DNA of 64,000 bases. Source: Apteryx mantelli (taxonomy: Eukaryota; Chordata; Aves; Apterygiformes; Apterygidae). Under the pieces are notes generated by a model that was not told where the DNA came from, did no database searches, and saw nothing but the letters and a program-made list of their open reading frames with translations. Where the stretch lies: assembly GCF_036417845.1 (NCBI RefSeq), contig NC_090015.1, positions 190,001-254,000 of the forward strand, given 5' to 3'. This document shows, piece after piece, positions 22,246 through 34,059 of the stretch (position 1 is its first letter; each line of letters opens with the position of its first letter). Position numbers and translations under genes: made by a program.

Positions 22246-22314
22246 CTTCCATACATGGGCACCGCGGGGCCCCGCGCGGGGCGGCGTCAGGGGGGGCCGC
22301 ACCCAGCCCCCGCC

Positions 22315-25300
22315 ATGGACGACCTGGGTGAGGCCCCCGCGTCCGTCCGTCCGTCCCGCTCCCTCCGTCCCGCGTCCGTCTGCCTTGTTCCCTCCTTCCC
22401 GCGTCCCTCCGTCGGCCCCGTTTCGCTTCCCCCCACCCCGGCCGCGTCTGTCTGTCCCGCGTCCCTCCGTCCTGTGTCCATCTTGTTCCCTCTGCCCCGC
22501 GTCCGTCTGTCTCGTTCTCTCCGTCCGTGTCCGTCTGTCTCGTTCCCTCTTTCCCGCATCCCTCCATCGGCCCTGTTTCGCTTCCCCCCCCGTCTGCATC
22601 CGTCTGTCCTGTGTCCGTCTCGTTCCCTCTATCCCGCATCCGTCTGTCTCTCTCCCCCCGTCCGCATCTGTCTGTCCCACATCCCTCCGTCCGTGTCCGT
22701 CTCGTTCCCTCTATCCCACATCCGTCTGTCTCGCTCCCTCCATCTGCGTCCATCTGTCCCACATCCCTCCCTCCTGTGTCCGTCTCGTTCCCTCTATCCT
22801 GCATCCGCCTAATTCCCCCCATCTGCATCCGTCTGTCTTGTTCCCTCCATCCCGCATCCCTCCATCGGCCCCGTTTCGCTCCCCCCGTCCGTGTCCGTCT
22901 GTCCCGCGTCTCTCCGTCCCGTGTCCGTTCTGTTCCCCCCATCCCACATCCCTCTGTTTCGTTCCCTCCATCCCGATCCCCTGCCAGCTCCGTTTGGTCC
23001 CTGTGATCCCACACGTCTCCCTTGTCCCCGTCTCCTTCCCCCCATCCCTTCTCCTCCATCATCTCCATCTCCTCCATCGTCCCCATCTCCTTCCCCCCAT
23101 CCCGTCTCCTCCATCATCTCCGTCTCCTTCCCCCCATCCCATCTCCACCATCATCCCTGTCTCCTTCCCCCATCCCGTCTCCTTCCCTCCATCCCGTCTC
23201 CTCCATCATCCCTGTCTCCTTCCCCCCATCCCGTCTCCTTCCTCCATCCCGTCTCCTCCATCATCCCTGTCTCCTTCCCCCCATCCCGTCTCCTTCCCTC
23301 CATCCTGTCTCCTCCATCATCTCCGTCTCCTCCATCATCCCTGTCTCCTTCCCTCCATCCCGTCTCCTTCCCTCCATCCCGTCTCCTCCATCATCCCTGT
23401 CTCCTTCCCCCCATCCCGTCTCCTCCATCATCTCCACCTCCTCCATCATCCCTGTCTCCTTCCCCCCATCCCATCTCCTTCCCTCCATCCTGTCTCCTCC
23501 ATCATCCCTGTCTCCTTCCCTCCATCCCGTCTCCTTCCCTCCATCCCGTCTCCTCCATCATCCCTGTCTCCTTCCTTCCATCCCGTCTCCTTCCCTCCAT
23601 CCCGTCTCCTCCATCGTCCCCATCTCCTTCCCTCCATCCCGTCTCCTTCATCATCTCCGTCTCCTTCCCCCCATCCCGTCTCCTCCATCGTCCCCATCTC
23701 CTTCCCCCCCATCCCATCTCCTTCATCCCGTCTCCCCCATCTCCTGGGAATGGGCCCATGGGACACCCGGGTCCCCCCGGACGCCTGGGTCCCTGACGCC
23801 GTCCCCCCCCCCCCCTCCCCAATCCGCCCCCCTCCCTCCCCTAGACGCGCTGCTGGCCGACCTGGAGACGACGACGTCCCACCTGGCCCGGCGCCCCGTG
23901 CTGCTCACCGACCCGCCGGGGGGACCCCCGAGCCCCCAACCGGGACCCCCCGGCGCCGACGGGGACCCGGCCCGGCCCCCGCCGCCCCCCTACGGCCCCG
24001 TGAGCCCCGGGGGATGGAGACGGTGGAGGCATCTGGGGGGGCTTTGGGGACGGGCGGCCTTGGGGACATGGGGACATCACTGAGGACCTTGAGGATGGAG
24101 TTGTGGGGATCCCGAGGACGGGGACATCTTGGATGGGGGTCTTGGGGTCACTGGGGACATTGAGGATGGGGACGTGGAGGATGGGGGTCTTGGGGACCTT
24201 GAGGACCTTGAGGATGGGGACGTTGGGGATGAGGCACCTTGGGGACACGGGGACACTGAGGACCTTGAGGATGGGGACGTTGGGGTCTTGGGAACACTGG
24301 GGACATTGAGGACCCCGAGGATGGGGACATTGGGGATGGGGCACCTTGGGGACATGGGGACACTGAGGACCTTGAGGATGGGGACGTTGGGGTCTTGGGG
24401 TCATTGGGGACATTGAGGACCCCGAGGATGGGGACATTGGGGATGGGGCACCTTGGGGACATTGGGGACACTGAGGACCTTGAGGATGGAGTTGTGGGGA
24501 CCCCGAGGATGGAGACGTGGTGGATGGGGGTCTTGGGGTCACTGGGGACATTGGGGATGGGGGATCTTGGGGACATGGGGACATTGAGGATGGGGACGTT
24601 GGGGGTGGAGGACCTTGGGGACATGGGGACATTGAGGACCTTGAGGATGGGGTCATGGGGATCCCAAGGATGGGGACGTGGAGGATGGGAGTCTTGGGGA
24701 CATTGGGGACATTGAGGATAGGGACATTGGGGGTGGGGGACCTTGGGGACATTGGGGACCTCCAGGATGGGGTCGTGGGGACCCCAAGGATGGGGACATG
24801 GAGGATGGGGGTCTTGGGGACATTGGGGACATTGAGGATGGGGACATTGGGGGTGGAGGGCCTTGGGGACATTGGGGACCTTGAGGATGGGGACGTGGTG
24901 GATGGGGGTCTTGGGGACATTGGGGACATTGAGGATGAGGACATTGGGGGTGGAGGACCTTGGGGACATGGGACACTGAGGACCTTGAGGATGGGGACAT
25001 TGGGGGTGGAGGACCTTGGGGACATGGGACACTGAGGACCTTGAGGATGGAGTTGTGGGGATCCCAAGGATGGGGATGTTGGGGATGGGGGATCTTGGGG
25101 TCACTGGGGACATTGAGGACGGGGACGTCGGGGGTGGAGGGCCTTGGGGACATGGGGACACTGAGGACCTTGAGGATGGGGACGTTGGGGTCTTGGGGAC
25201 ACTGGGGACATTGAGGACCCCGAGGATAGGGACATTGGGGATGGGGCACCTTGGGGGCATTGGGGACCTCCAGGATGGGGTCATGGGGACCCCAAGGACG

Positions 25301-28300
25301 GGGACATGGAGGATGGGGGTCTTGGGGACATTGGGGACCCTGAGGATGGGGACATTGGGGGTAGAGGACATGGGGACATTGGGGACCTTGGGGTGGTGTC
25401 ATGGAGACCCCAAGGATGGGGACATTGGGGATGGGGGATCTTGGGGACATGGGGACATTGAGGACCCCAGGGATGGAGACCTTGGGGATGGGGGACATTG
25501 GGGGTGGTGTCACGGAGACCCTGGTGATGGGGACATTGGGGATGGGGGACCTTGGGGACATGTGGACCTTGGGGACATGGAGACCCCCAAGGACGGGGAC
25601 ATCGAATATGGGGAATTTGGGGACTTGGGGACCTTGGGGATGGGAGACCTTGGGGGCAAGGGGACATTGGGGACCTGGAGGCCCCCGGGATGGGGACATT
25701 GGGGGCGTTGGGGACATTGGGGGTGTTGGGGACATTGGGGACACTGTGGGCCCCCCCCCGCGTCCCCATTAACCCCCTGCGTGCCGGTCCCCAGGCGCCG
25801 AGCGCGGCCCCCCCGGCGGGGGGTGACACCGAGCAGCTCTACAGGTACGTTGGGGACATCGGGGGGGACATTGGGGACACGGGGGGGGACACGTCACCAC
25901 CCTGTCGTGTCCCCCCCCCCCAGCACGGTGCACAAGGCTCGGTCCCCCCGCGCCGCCGCCCCCCGGTCCCCGGCGGCCCCCGGCTTGGGCGAGCTCGACC
26001 GGCTCCTGCGAGACCTCAACGTGACCCACTGCTCCATCGCAGGTACCTCCAAAAGCCACCCCGGGGACCCCAAAACCCACCCTGGGGACCCCAAAAAACC
26101 ACCCAGGGACCCCAAAAACCACCTGAAGACCCCCCCGAAACAGCGAGGGACCCCCGAAATCCACCCTGAGGCACCCCAAAAGCCGTGTTGAGGAACCTCA
26201 AACCATCATGAGGGCCCCAAAACCCACCCTGGGGACCCCAAAACACACCTGGGGACCCCAAAAAAACACTCAGGGACCCCAAAAACCACCTGAAGACCCC
26301 CCGAAACAGCGAGGGACCCCCAAAATCCTCCCTGGGGCACCCCAAAAGTCATGTTGAGGAACCTCAAACCATCATGAGGGACCCAAGAACCACCTTGGGG
26401 ACCCCAAAACCACCCAGGGACCCCAAAAACACACTCAGGGACCCCAAAAAACACCCGAAGACCCCCCGAAACAGCAAGGGACCCCCAAAATCCACCCTGA
26501 GGCACCCCAAAAGCCGTGTTGAGGAACCTCAAACCACCATGAGGGCCCCAAAACACACCTGGGGACCCCAAAAAACCACCCAGGGACCCCAAAAACCACC
26601 TGAAGACCCCCCCGAAACAGCGAGGGACCCCCAAAATCCACCCTGAGGCACCCCAAAAGCCATGTTGAGGAACCTCAAACCACCATGAGGGCCCCAAAAC
26701 CCACCCTGGGGACCCCAAAACCACCCAGGGACCCCCAAAAACACCCCAGGATCCCCAAAATCCACCTTGGGGCACCCCAAAATCCACCGTGGGGACCCCA
26801 AAATCCTCCCTGAGGCACCCCAAAAGTCATGTTGAGGAACCTCAAACCACCATGAGGGTCCCAAGAACCACCCTGGGGACACCAAAACTACCCAGGGACC
26901 CTCAAAACCACCCAGGGACCCCCCAAAAACACCCAAAGACCCCCCAAAACAGTGAGGGACCCCCAAAATCCACCCTGAGGCACCCCAAAAGCCGTGTTGA
27001 GGAACCTCAAACCACCATGAGGGTCCCAAGAAGCACCTTGGGGACACCAAAACCACCCCAGGGACCCTCAAAAACAACCCGGGATCCCCAAAATCCACCC
27101 AGGGACCCCCAAAATCCACCCAGGGACCCCCAAAATCCACTCTGGGGCGCCCCAAGAACATCTGGGGAACCCTATGCACCCAACGGGGACCCCGAAACCA
27201 CCCTGGGGCACCCCCAAACCCACCCTGAAGACCCCCTCAAAACCACCATGGAGACCTCAAGAACCACCCCAGGTCCTCTCCCCACCACCACCAGCACCCC
27301 CAAAACTACCCTGGCACAGCCCAGACCCCCCTCCCTGGTGACCCCAGGGACCCCCCCCCCTCGGGGCACCCCAAAGCTTGGGGGCCCCCCCAAACCCACC
27401 ACGTTCCCCCCATCACCACCACCACGGCAGATGAGATCCTGGCCCAGTTCCCACCGCTGAAGGGTCCCGACGGGGAGAAGAAGAAGGAGGAGAAGGAGGA
27501 TGAGGTCCAAGATGGGGTGTCCCCGCCGCGGTGAGTGGCACCCATGGGGCTGGGGACCCCGCCCCCCCCCCAAGTGGGTGCACCCCAATATGGGGTGACC
27601 CCCCCCCAAGGATCTATGCCCAAGGTGGGTTGACCATGGGGTGCAGCACCTCAATGTGTGTTGACCCATGGGGTGCAGCACCTCAATGTGGGGTGACCCA
27701 AGGGTGCTGCACCCCAATGTGGGGTGACCCAAGGGTGCTGCACCTCAATATGGGTTGACCATGGGGTGCAGCACCCCAATGTGGGTTGACCCACGGGTGC
27801 TGCACCTCAATGTGGGTTGACCATGGGGTGCTGCACCCCAATGTGGGGTGACCATGGGGTGCTGCACTTCAATATGGGATGACCCAAGGGTGCTGCACCC
27901 CAATGTGGGGTGACCATGGGGTGCTGCACCCCAATGTGGGGTGACCCAAGGGTGCAGCACCCCAATGTGAGTTGACCCAAGGGTGTTGCACCTCAATGTG
28001 GGTTGACCATGGGGTGCTGCACCCCAATGTGGGGTGACCATGGGGTGCTGCACTTCAATATGGGATGACCCAAGGGTGCTGCACCCCAATGTGGGGTGAC
28101 CATGGGGTGCTGCACCCCAATGTGGGGTGACCCAAGGGTGCAGCACCCCAATGTGAGTTGACCCAAGGGTGCTGCACCTCAATGTGGGTTGACCCAAGGG
28201 TGCAGCACCCCAATGTGGGGTGACCATGGGGAGCTGCACCTCAATATGGGGTGACCCAAGGGTGCTGCACCCCAATGTGGGGTGACCATGGGGTGCAGCA

Positions 28301-31300
28301 CCCCAATGTGGGGTGACCCAAAGGTGCAGCACCTCAATGTGGGTTGACCCAAGGGTGCTGCACCTCAATGTGCGTTGACCATGGGGTGCTGCACCCCAAT
28401 GTGGGTGACAATGGGGTGCTGCACCTCAATATGGGTTGACCATGGGGTGCAGCACCCCAATGTGGGTTGATCCAAGGGTGCAGCACCCCAATGTGGGGTG
28501 ACCATGGGGTGCAGCACCTCAATGTGGGGTGCAGCACCTCAATATGGGTTGACCATGGGGTGCAGCACCTCAATGTGGGTTGACCCAAGGGTGCTGCACC
28601 CCAATGTAGGGTGTCCATGGGGTGCTGCACCTCAATGTGGGTTGACCATGGGGTGCAGCACCCCAATGTGGGTTGACCATGGGGTGCCGCACCCAACATG
28701 GGTGAAGGGGAGGTCACCCCATGGGTGCTGCTCCCCATTACTTCACCCACCCGCCCCCCCCCCCGGCGTCACCCTGACCGCGTGTCTCCTCCCCACCACC
28801 ACCACCACCACCCACCCTCGGGTGCAGCTCGGGACCCCCCACGCCGCCCCCACCCGCGCCGCCCTCCGCCTCCTCGGCCACCCAGGAGCTCGACCGCCTC
28901 ATGGCCTCCCTCTCCGACTTCCGCCTCCGCAGCACCGTGAGTCGCCCCACCCCGGGACGGGTGCTGGGGTGGGATGGGCGCTGATGTCCCCCACCACCAC
29001 CACCACCACCCATGGGTGACGCCGTTGTCCCCCCCACCACCGCAGCCACCACCGCCGGTGCAACAGCCGGCGCCCGGCACCCTCGACTCCATGCTGGTGC
29101 TGCTACAGTCGGACCTGAGCCGCCGCGGGGTGCCCACGGGGTCCAAGGGGCTTTGCGGCGCCTGCCAGAAGCCCATCGCCGGGCAGGTGGGTGCTGGGGG
29201 GGGGTCCTCCAAGGGTGCTGGAGCTCAATACGGGGTGACATTGGGGTGCTGCATGTCAGTATGGGGTGACACCAGGGAGATGCACCCCGATATCGACCCC
29301 AGGGTGCTGCACCCTGATGGGGGAGGTGAGCCCAGGCTGGTGCACCCCAACGTTGGGGTCCTCCAAGGGTGCTGGAGCTCAATACGGGGGGACATTGGGG
29401 TGCTGCACGTCAGTATGGGGTGACACCAGGGAGATGCACCCCGATATTGACCCCAGGGTGCTGCACCCTGATGGGGGAGGTGAGGCCAGGTTGGTGCACC
29501 CCAACGTTGGGGTCCTCCAAGGGTGCTGGAGCTCAATACGGGGGGACATTGGGGTGCTGCACGTCAATATGGGGTGACACCAGGGAGATGCACCCCAATA
29601 TCGGGTCTGGGGTGCTGCACCCTGATAGCAGGCTGGTGCACCCCAACGTTGGGGTCCTCCAAGGGTGCTGGAGCTCAATACGGGGGGACATTGGGGTGCT
29701 GCACGTCAGTATGGGGTGACACCAGGGAGATGCACCCCGATATCGGGTCCAGGGTGCTGCACCCTGATGGGGGGGTGAGGCCAGGTTGGTGCACCCCAAC
29801 GTTGGGGTCCTCCAAGGGTGCTGCACGTCAATATGGGGGGACACCAGGGTGCCGCACCCCCATATTGAGATACTAGTGGAGGTCAAGGTGGCTCCGCCGG
29901 GGCACCCTGACCCCCCCACCCACCCCCCTCGTGTGTCCCCCCCCCCCGGGCAGGTGGTGACGGCGCTGGGGTGCACGTGGCACCCCGAGCACTTCGTGTG
30001 CGCCCACTGCCAGCGGGAGCTGGGCGGCAGCACCTTCTTCGAGAAGGACGGGGCGCCCTACTGCGAGCGCGACTACTTCCAGCTCTTCGCGCCCCGCTGC
30101 GGCCAGTGCGCCCAGCCCATCCTCGACGTGAGGACCTGTCCCCGCCCCCCCCCCCCCGGCACCCATGGGTGGCACTGGGTGGCACTGGGTGGCACTGGGT
30201 GCCCGGTCGGGGCGGTGAGGGCGGAGCATCTATGGGGTGCTCGGCTCCAAACTGGGGTGCGGGGTGGTCCTAGGGGTGATGGGGTGGATGCTTGAGGGTG
30301 GTGGAGGACACCCAAGGGTGCTGGGGGACGCCCAAGGGTGCCATTGGATGTCCAAGGGTGCCCATGGGATGCACGAGGGTGCTGGGGGATGCCCAAGGGT
30401 GGTGGGGGACACCCAAGGGTGCCATGGGATGCCCAAGGGTGGTGGGGGACACCCAAGGGTGTTGGGGGACGCTCAAGGGTGCCCATGGGATGCCCAAGGG
30501 TGGTGGGGGACACCCAAGGGTGCTGGGGGACACCCAAGGGTGCCCATGGGATGCCCAAGGGTGGTGGGGGACACCCAAGGGTGCTGGGGGACGCTCAAGG
30601 GTGCCATTGGATGTCCAAGGGTGCCATGGTATGTCCAAGGGTGGTGGAGGACACCCAAGGGTGTTGGGGGACACCCAAGGGTGCCATGGGACACCCAAGG
30701 GTGCTGGGGGATGCCCAAGGGTGTTGGGGGACACCCAAGGGTGCCATGGGATGTCCAAGGGTGCCCATGGGATGCCCAAGGGTGGTGGAGGACACCCAGG
30801 GCTTCAGTGGGACACCCAAGGGTGGTGGGACCCCGCCGGGGCGGGTGGTGACACCCCAGCCCGTGTCCTCCCGCAGAAAATGGTGACGGCGCTGGACAAG
30901 AACTGGCACCCGGAGCACTTCTGCTGCGTCAAGTGCGGGCGGCCCTTCGGCGAGGAAGGTGGGTGGCCCCGGCGTCCCCCCGCGTGTCCGTGTGTCCCCA
31001 CGGCTCACCATCCCCATAACGGTCTCGCCGTGGTGCCCATGGCCCCTGTGTCCATGTGTCCCCATGTCTTGCCATCCCTGTGTGGGTCTCACCACCATCC
31101 CCATGTTCCCATGTCCTTGTGTCCATCCCCATGTGGGTCTCACCACCATCCCCATGTCCCCCGTGTCCTTGTGTCCCCACGTCCCTGCATCTCACCATCA
31201 TCCCCATGTCCCCGTGTCCATCGTGTGGGTCTCACCACCATCCCCACGTCCCCATGTCTCGCCATCCCCATGCGGGTCTCACCACCATCCCCATGTCTTG

Positions 31301-34053
31301 CCATCCCCATGTGGGTCTCACCACCATCCCCATGTCCCCATGTCCATCCCTGTGCTGGTCTCACCACCATCTCCATGTCCCCATGTCCATCCCCATGTTG
31401 GTCTCACCACCATCTCCATGTCTTGCCATCCCCATGTGGGTCTCACCACCATCCCCATGTCCCCATGTCCATCCCCATGTTGGTCTCACCACCATCCCCA
31501 TGTCTTGCCATCCCCATGTTGGTCTCACCACCATCCCCACGTCCCCATGTCCATCCCCATGTTGGTCTCACCACCATCCCCATGTCCATCCCCATGCTGG
31601 TCTCACCACCATCACCATGTCCCCATGTCCATCCCCGTGCTGGTCTCACCACCATCCCCACGTCCCCATGTCCATCCCCGTGCTGGTCTCACCACCATCC
31701 CCATGTCCCCATGTCCATCCCCATGCTGGTCTCACCACCATCCCCATGTCCATCCCCATGTGGGTCTCACCACCATCACCACCATCCCCATGTCCCCATG
31801 TCCATCCCCATGCTGGTCTCACCACCGTCCCCATGTCCATCCCCGTGCGGGTCTCACCACCATCCCCGCGTCCTCGCGTGCGTCCCCCCGGCGTCCCCAC
31901 CCCGGCGTCACGGCGTCCCCACCCCGGCGTCCCCGCAGGCTTCCTGGAGAAGGACGGCCAGCAGTACTGCCGGCAGGACTTCGCCGAGCTCTTCGCCAGC
32001 CGCTGCCGGGGCTGCGGGCGACCCATCCTGGAGGGCTACGTGGCCGCTCTCGAGGGCCTCTGGCACCCCGAGTGCTTCGTCTGCGGGGTGAGCGTCCCCC
32101 CCCGTGTCCCCGTGTCCCCGTGTCCCCCCCCATGTCCCCGAGAGCAGGTCGCGTCCCCGCAGCCCCGTCCCTGACATCCCTGATGGCCCCAGGTCCGGGA
32201 GAACTTGATGCCCGTTTCCACGTCCCCATCTCTGATGTCCCCACCTCCAGGAGAGCTTCACGTCCCCCATTTCTATGTCCTTGATGTCCCCATCCCTGAT
32301 GTCCCCACCCCCAGGAGAGCTTCATGCCCCACATCCCATGTCCCCACGTCCCCATCCCTGATGTCCCCAACCCCAGGAGAGCTTCATGTCCCCCATTCCC
32401 ATGTCCTTGATGTCCCCATGCCCAGGAGAGCTTCATGTCCCCCCCCATCCCCATCCCCATGTCCCAATGTCCCCATCCCAATGTCCCCACGTCCCCGATG
32501 TCCCCCAGAACTTCACACCCCCATCCCCACGTCCCAATGTCCCCCATCCCAATTGTCCCCACGTCCCAGATGTCCCCCAGGAGAACTTCACATCCTTCAT
32601 CCCAATGTCCCCATGTCCCCGATGTCCCCCAGAACTTCATGCCCCCCCATCCCCACGTCCTCATGTCCCTGATGTCCCCCAGGAGAACTTCATGCCCCCC
32701 CCATCCCCACGTCCCGATGTCCCCATCCCAATGTCCCCACGTCCCTGATGCCCCCCAGAACTTCACACCCCCATCCCCATGTCCCAATGTCCCCATCCCA
32801 ATGTCCCCACCTCCCTGATGCCCCCCAGAACTTCACGCCCCCCCCATCCCCACGTCCCAACGTCCCCATCTCAATGTCCCCACGTCCCTGATGCCCCCCA
32901 GAACTTCACACCCCCATCCCCACATCCCAATGTCCCCATCCCAATGTCCCCACGTCCCCAATGTCCCCCAGAACTTCACGCCCCCCCATCCCCACGTCCC
33001 AATGTCCCCACGTCCCCAATGACCCCCAGAACTTCATGTCCCCCCCATCCCCATGTCCCAATGTCCCCCATCCCAATGTCCCCACATCCCCGATGTCCCC
33101 CAGAACTTCATGCTCCCCATCCCCACGTCCCCATGTCCCCCACCCCAATGTCCCATCCCAGATGTCCCCCAGGAGAACTTCACACCCTCCCTCCATCCCC
33201 ACGTCCCTGATGTCCCCCATCCCAATGTCCCCACGTCCCCGATGTCCCCCAGAACTTCATGTCCCCCATCCCCACGTCCCTGATGTCCCCCATCCCAATG
33301 TCCCCATGTCCCCGATGTCCCCCAGAACTTCATGCCCCCCATCCCCACGTCCTTGATGTCCCCCATCCCAATGTCCCCACGTCCTCGATGTCCCCCAGAA
33401 CTTCATGCTCCCCATCCCCACGTCCCAATGTCCCAATGTCCCCATCCCAATGTCCTGTCCCAGATGTCCCTCAGAACTTCACGCCCCCCATCCCCACGTC
33501 CCCATGTCCTTGATGTCCCCATCCCAATGTCCCCACGTCCCCGATGTCCCCCAGAACTTCACGCCACCCCATCCCCACGTCCCAATGTCCCCATCCCAAT
33601 GTCCCCACGTCCCCGATGTCCCCCAGAACTTCACGCCACCCATCCCCACGTCCCAATGTCCCCATCCCAATGTCCCCACGTCCCCGATGTCCCCCAGAAC
33701 TTCACGCCACCCCCATCCCCACGTCCCCACGTCCTTGATGTCCCCATCCCAACGTCCCCCACGTCCCTGATGTCCCCCCACCCCAGGAATGCTTGGCGCC
33801 CTTCGCGGCGGGCACCTTCTTCGAGGCGGGCGGTCGCCCCTACTGCGAGCGGCACTTCCGGGCCGGCGGCGCCCAGGCGTGCCGGGGTTGCGGAGAGCCC
33901 ATCGCCGGGCGTTGCGTCACCGCCATGGCGCAGCGCTTCCACCCCGAGCACTTCGTCTGCGCCTTCTGCCGCCGGCCCTTGGCCAAGGGGCCCTTCCAGG
34001 AGCAGGCGGGCAAGGCCTACTGCCAACCTTGCTTCCGGCGCCTCTTCGGTTGA
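22315..34053 (+). CDS. TGFB1I1: TGFB1I1 (Hic-5), complete, paxillin-family LIM adaptor
   Basis: Focal-adhesion scaffold that also co-activates nuclear receptors and responds to TGF-beta. Eleven coding exons: 22315-22327, 23845-23999, 25795-25844, 25924-26042, 27431-27530, 28828-28936, 29046-29186, 29954-30127, 30877-30958, 31939-32087, 33787-34053. Every junction is GT/AG and phases agree, giving 452 residues (human about 461). The N-terminus has four LD motifs: [36 protein letters not shown] and [12 protein letters not shown]. The Tyr context LYSTV is kept. Four LIM zinc-finger domains follow, from [11 protein letters not shown] through [20 protein letters not shown] and [10 protein letters not shown] to [10 protein letters not shown], ending CFRRLFG-stop. 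The first exon is only 13 coding bases, as in the family. The ATG was chosen because it starts LD1 directly. Nearly every intron is minisatellite. Confidence 0.97.
22330..23755 (+). repeat. Pyrimidine-rich minisatellites in TGFB1I1 intron 1
   Basis: Two arrays: CGTCCGTCTGTCTCGTTCCC-like units (22330-22980) and CATCCCGTCTCCTTCCCTC or CCTCCATCATCCCTGTCT units (23030-23755). The strand is almost purely pyrimidine. Two copies of the CCCGGACGCCTGGG core lie at 23764-23795. Confidence 0.88.
24000..25790 (+). repeat. GGGGACATTGAGGATGG minisatellite in TGFB1I1 intron 2
   Basis: About 1.7 kb of short G/A-rich units GGGGACATTGAGGAT and CTTGGGGACATTGGGGAC, grouped in longer blocks (for example CTTGAGGATGGGGACGTTGG recurring about every 120-180 bp). 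No exon except the flanking ones. Confidence 0.9.
26043..27425 (+). repeat. Higher-order minisatellite in TGFB1I1 intron 4
   Basis: Basic unit ACCCAGGGACCCCAAAA within a larger repeat of about 150-170 bp that includes GAGGAACCTCAAACCACCAT and GAAACAGCGAGGGACCCCC; six or so large copies. The final 250 bases before the exon are less regular C-rich sequence. Confidence 0.88.
27590..28700 (+). repeat. ~31-bp minisatellite in TGFB1I1 intron 5
   Basis: Units TGGGGTGACCCAAGGGTGCT plus GCACCCCAATG, with alternatives GACCATGGGGTGCAGCACC. A block of about 190 bp is duplicated nearly exactly (around 27830-28010 and 28010-28200). Confidence 0.9.
29187..29880 (+). repeat. ~150-bp tandem repeat in TGFB1I1 intron 7
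   Basis: Four to five copies of a long unit containing CTCCAAGGGTGCTGGAGCTC, ATGGGGTGACACCAGGGAGA and GGTGCACCCCAACGTTGGG. The GGGTGCTGCACCCC element is shared with the intron 5 array, pointing to a common origin. Confidence 0.85.
30290..30830 (+). repeat. ~20-bp minisatellite in TGFB1I1 intron 8
   Basis: Repeats of GGGGGACACCCAAGGGTGCT with CATGGGATGCCCAAGGGTGG variants. Shares CCAAGGGTGCT with introns 5 and 7 of the same gene. Confidence 0.9.
31060..31900 (+). repeat. ~43-bp minisatellite in TGFB1I1 intron 9
   Basis: Units combine GGTCTCACCACCATCCCCAT and GTCCCCATGTCCATCCCCAT, repeated roughly 18 times. Each unit retains GTGGGTCTCACC or CTGGTCTCACC; the GTGGGT echoes the exon 9 donor. Confidence 0.9.
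32190..33786 (+). repeat. Acceptor-like minisatellite in TGFB1I1 intron 10
   Basis: Some 25 units of about 55-75 bp, each containing GATGTCCCCCAGAACTTCA or CCCCAGGAGAACTTCATGCC, then CCATCCCCACGTCCC. The CCCCAGGAGAGCTTC core resembles the true acceptor and start of the last coding exon (CCCCAG then GAATGCTT), so the array may derive from that junction. Confidence 0.85.
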
Positions 34054-34059
34054 GCTCGG

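Noticed and set aside
20531-22680. Long minus-strand open frames over the 19-bp array
   Set aside because: Repeats such as PGRLGPSRTPGPLPDAW come from the unit having no stops in that frame. Their presence in several frames at once argues against coding.
21092-24163. A 1023-codon open frame downstream of ARMC5
   Set aside because: It consists of the 19-bp minisatellite, then TGFB1I1 intron 1 pyrimidine repeats, and crosses the real TGFB1I1 exon in the wrong frame at the start.
27740-28700. CRISPR-like regular spacing of ~31-bp repeats
   Set aside because: Units are contiguous with no unique spacers, and the genome is a vertebrate. These are minisatellites.
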